Assembly: GCF_001643235.1 (NCBI RefSeq)
Contig: NZ_LQWY01000021.1
Location: 55,637 to 119,636 of the forward strand
DNA: 64,000 nucleotides
Direction of reading: 5' to 3'
Source of the DNA: Domibacillus aminovorans
GTDB taxonomy: Bacteria; Bacillota; Bacilli; Bacillales; Domibacillaceae
The position numbers and the translations under genes are program-made. Shown here piece after piece: positions 63,932 through 64,000 of this stretch. Within the stretch, counting starts at the first letter, position 1; each line of letters starts with the position of its first letter. The notes below the pieces were generated by a model. It made no database searches, was not told the origin of the DNA, and saw only the letters and a list, made by a program, of their open reading frames with translations.

Positions 63932-64000
63932 ATGTATAATAAAAACAAAACTGTTGTCGGGAGCGTCAAGAATTTTGTGTAAATGACGGAATCCCTTTTC
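63932..64000 (+). mobile_element. Small gene start interrupted by a probable IS256-type end
   Basis: AAAGGAG precedes ATG 63932, whose product MYNKNKTVV runs at 63959 into GGGAGCGTCAAGAATTTTGT. The block TCAAGAATTTTGTGTAAA matches, from memory, terminal repeats of IS256-family elements. The window ends before a transposase could be seen. 63599-63930 shows only an ATGTAGATA/TATCTACAT inverted pair (63854-63917). Confidence 0.45.

Noticed and set aside
63754..63969. 71-codon minus-strand frame at the right edge
   Set aside because: No ribosome site, runs through the likely IS end and the inverted pair, and its composition reflects AT-rich DNA.

Overview
The window reads as chromosomal DNA of a low-GC, endospore-forming member of the Bacillaceae. 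The pointers are strong AGGAGG ribosome sites, Rho-independent terminators with T tracts, a KatX-like catalase, a SleB/CwlJ-type cortex hydrolase, a lipoteichoic-acid-synthase-type sulfatase, a sporulation-kinase-like sensor, a two-gene GcvP and a tandem glycine riboswitch. No rRNA, tRNA or CRISPR was seen.

Layout. 1-3.1 kb: partial small gene, then a sensor kinase and a BMP-family (Med-like) binding protein, minus strand. 3.7-9.5 kb: stress functions (YteA-like DksA/TraR protein, erythromycin-esterase-family protein, catalase) and small unknowns. 9.5-20.5 kb: RNase J, an IscA-like protein, lipoyl synthase, then the minus-strand operon glyA-sdaAB-sdaAA-gcvT-gcvH-gcvPA-gcvPB behind a tandem glycine riboswitch. 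20.6-34 kb: cupin, monomeric sarcosine oxidase, DUF3891 protein, a broken hybrid kinase, ferredoxin, ferredoxin-NADP reductase, Rieske betaine monooxygenase, dimethylglycine dehydrogenase and a divergent BCCT transporter. 34-36 kb: group II intron and transporter debris and a TetR regulator. 36-41 kb: PucR regulator and a divergent FabF paralog/MmyB-type regulator pair. 41-50 kb: hydantoinase A/B, NCS1 permease, M20 peptidase and LysR regulator, then an IS630 remnant. 50-55 kb: three tandem UspA genes, several very small genes and an LtaS-like enzyme. 55-64 kb: ascorbate-type PTS with its PRD regulator, an inverted-repeat-bounded segment carrying a cortex hydrolase, a GH2 beta-galactosidase with a divergent PocR/AraC regulator, and the likely end of an IS256-type element.

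Central theme. Genes between 11.5 and 34 kb can be read as one aerobic route: betaine uptake (BCCT), betaine to dimethylglycine (Rieske oxygenase fed by ferredoxin and its reductase), dimethylglycine to sarcosine (dehydrogenase with a folate domain), sarcosine to glycine plus H2O2 (MSOX), glycine to methylene-THF, CO2 and NH3 (GcvTHP, lipoylated by LipA), glycine plus methylene-THF to serine (GlyA), and serine to pyruvate (SdaAA/AB). Two exact CcpA-type cre matches lie in the divergent dehydrogenase/transporter region, and a glycine riboswitch precedes the last steps. The nearby hydantoinase cluster could feed sarcosine into the same route, but this is only inference.
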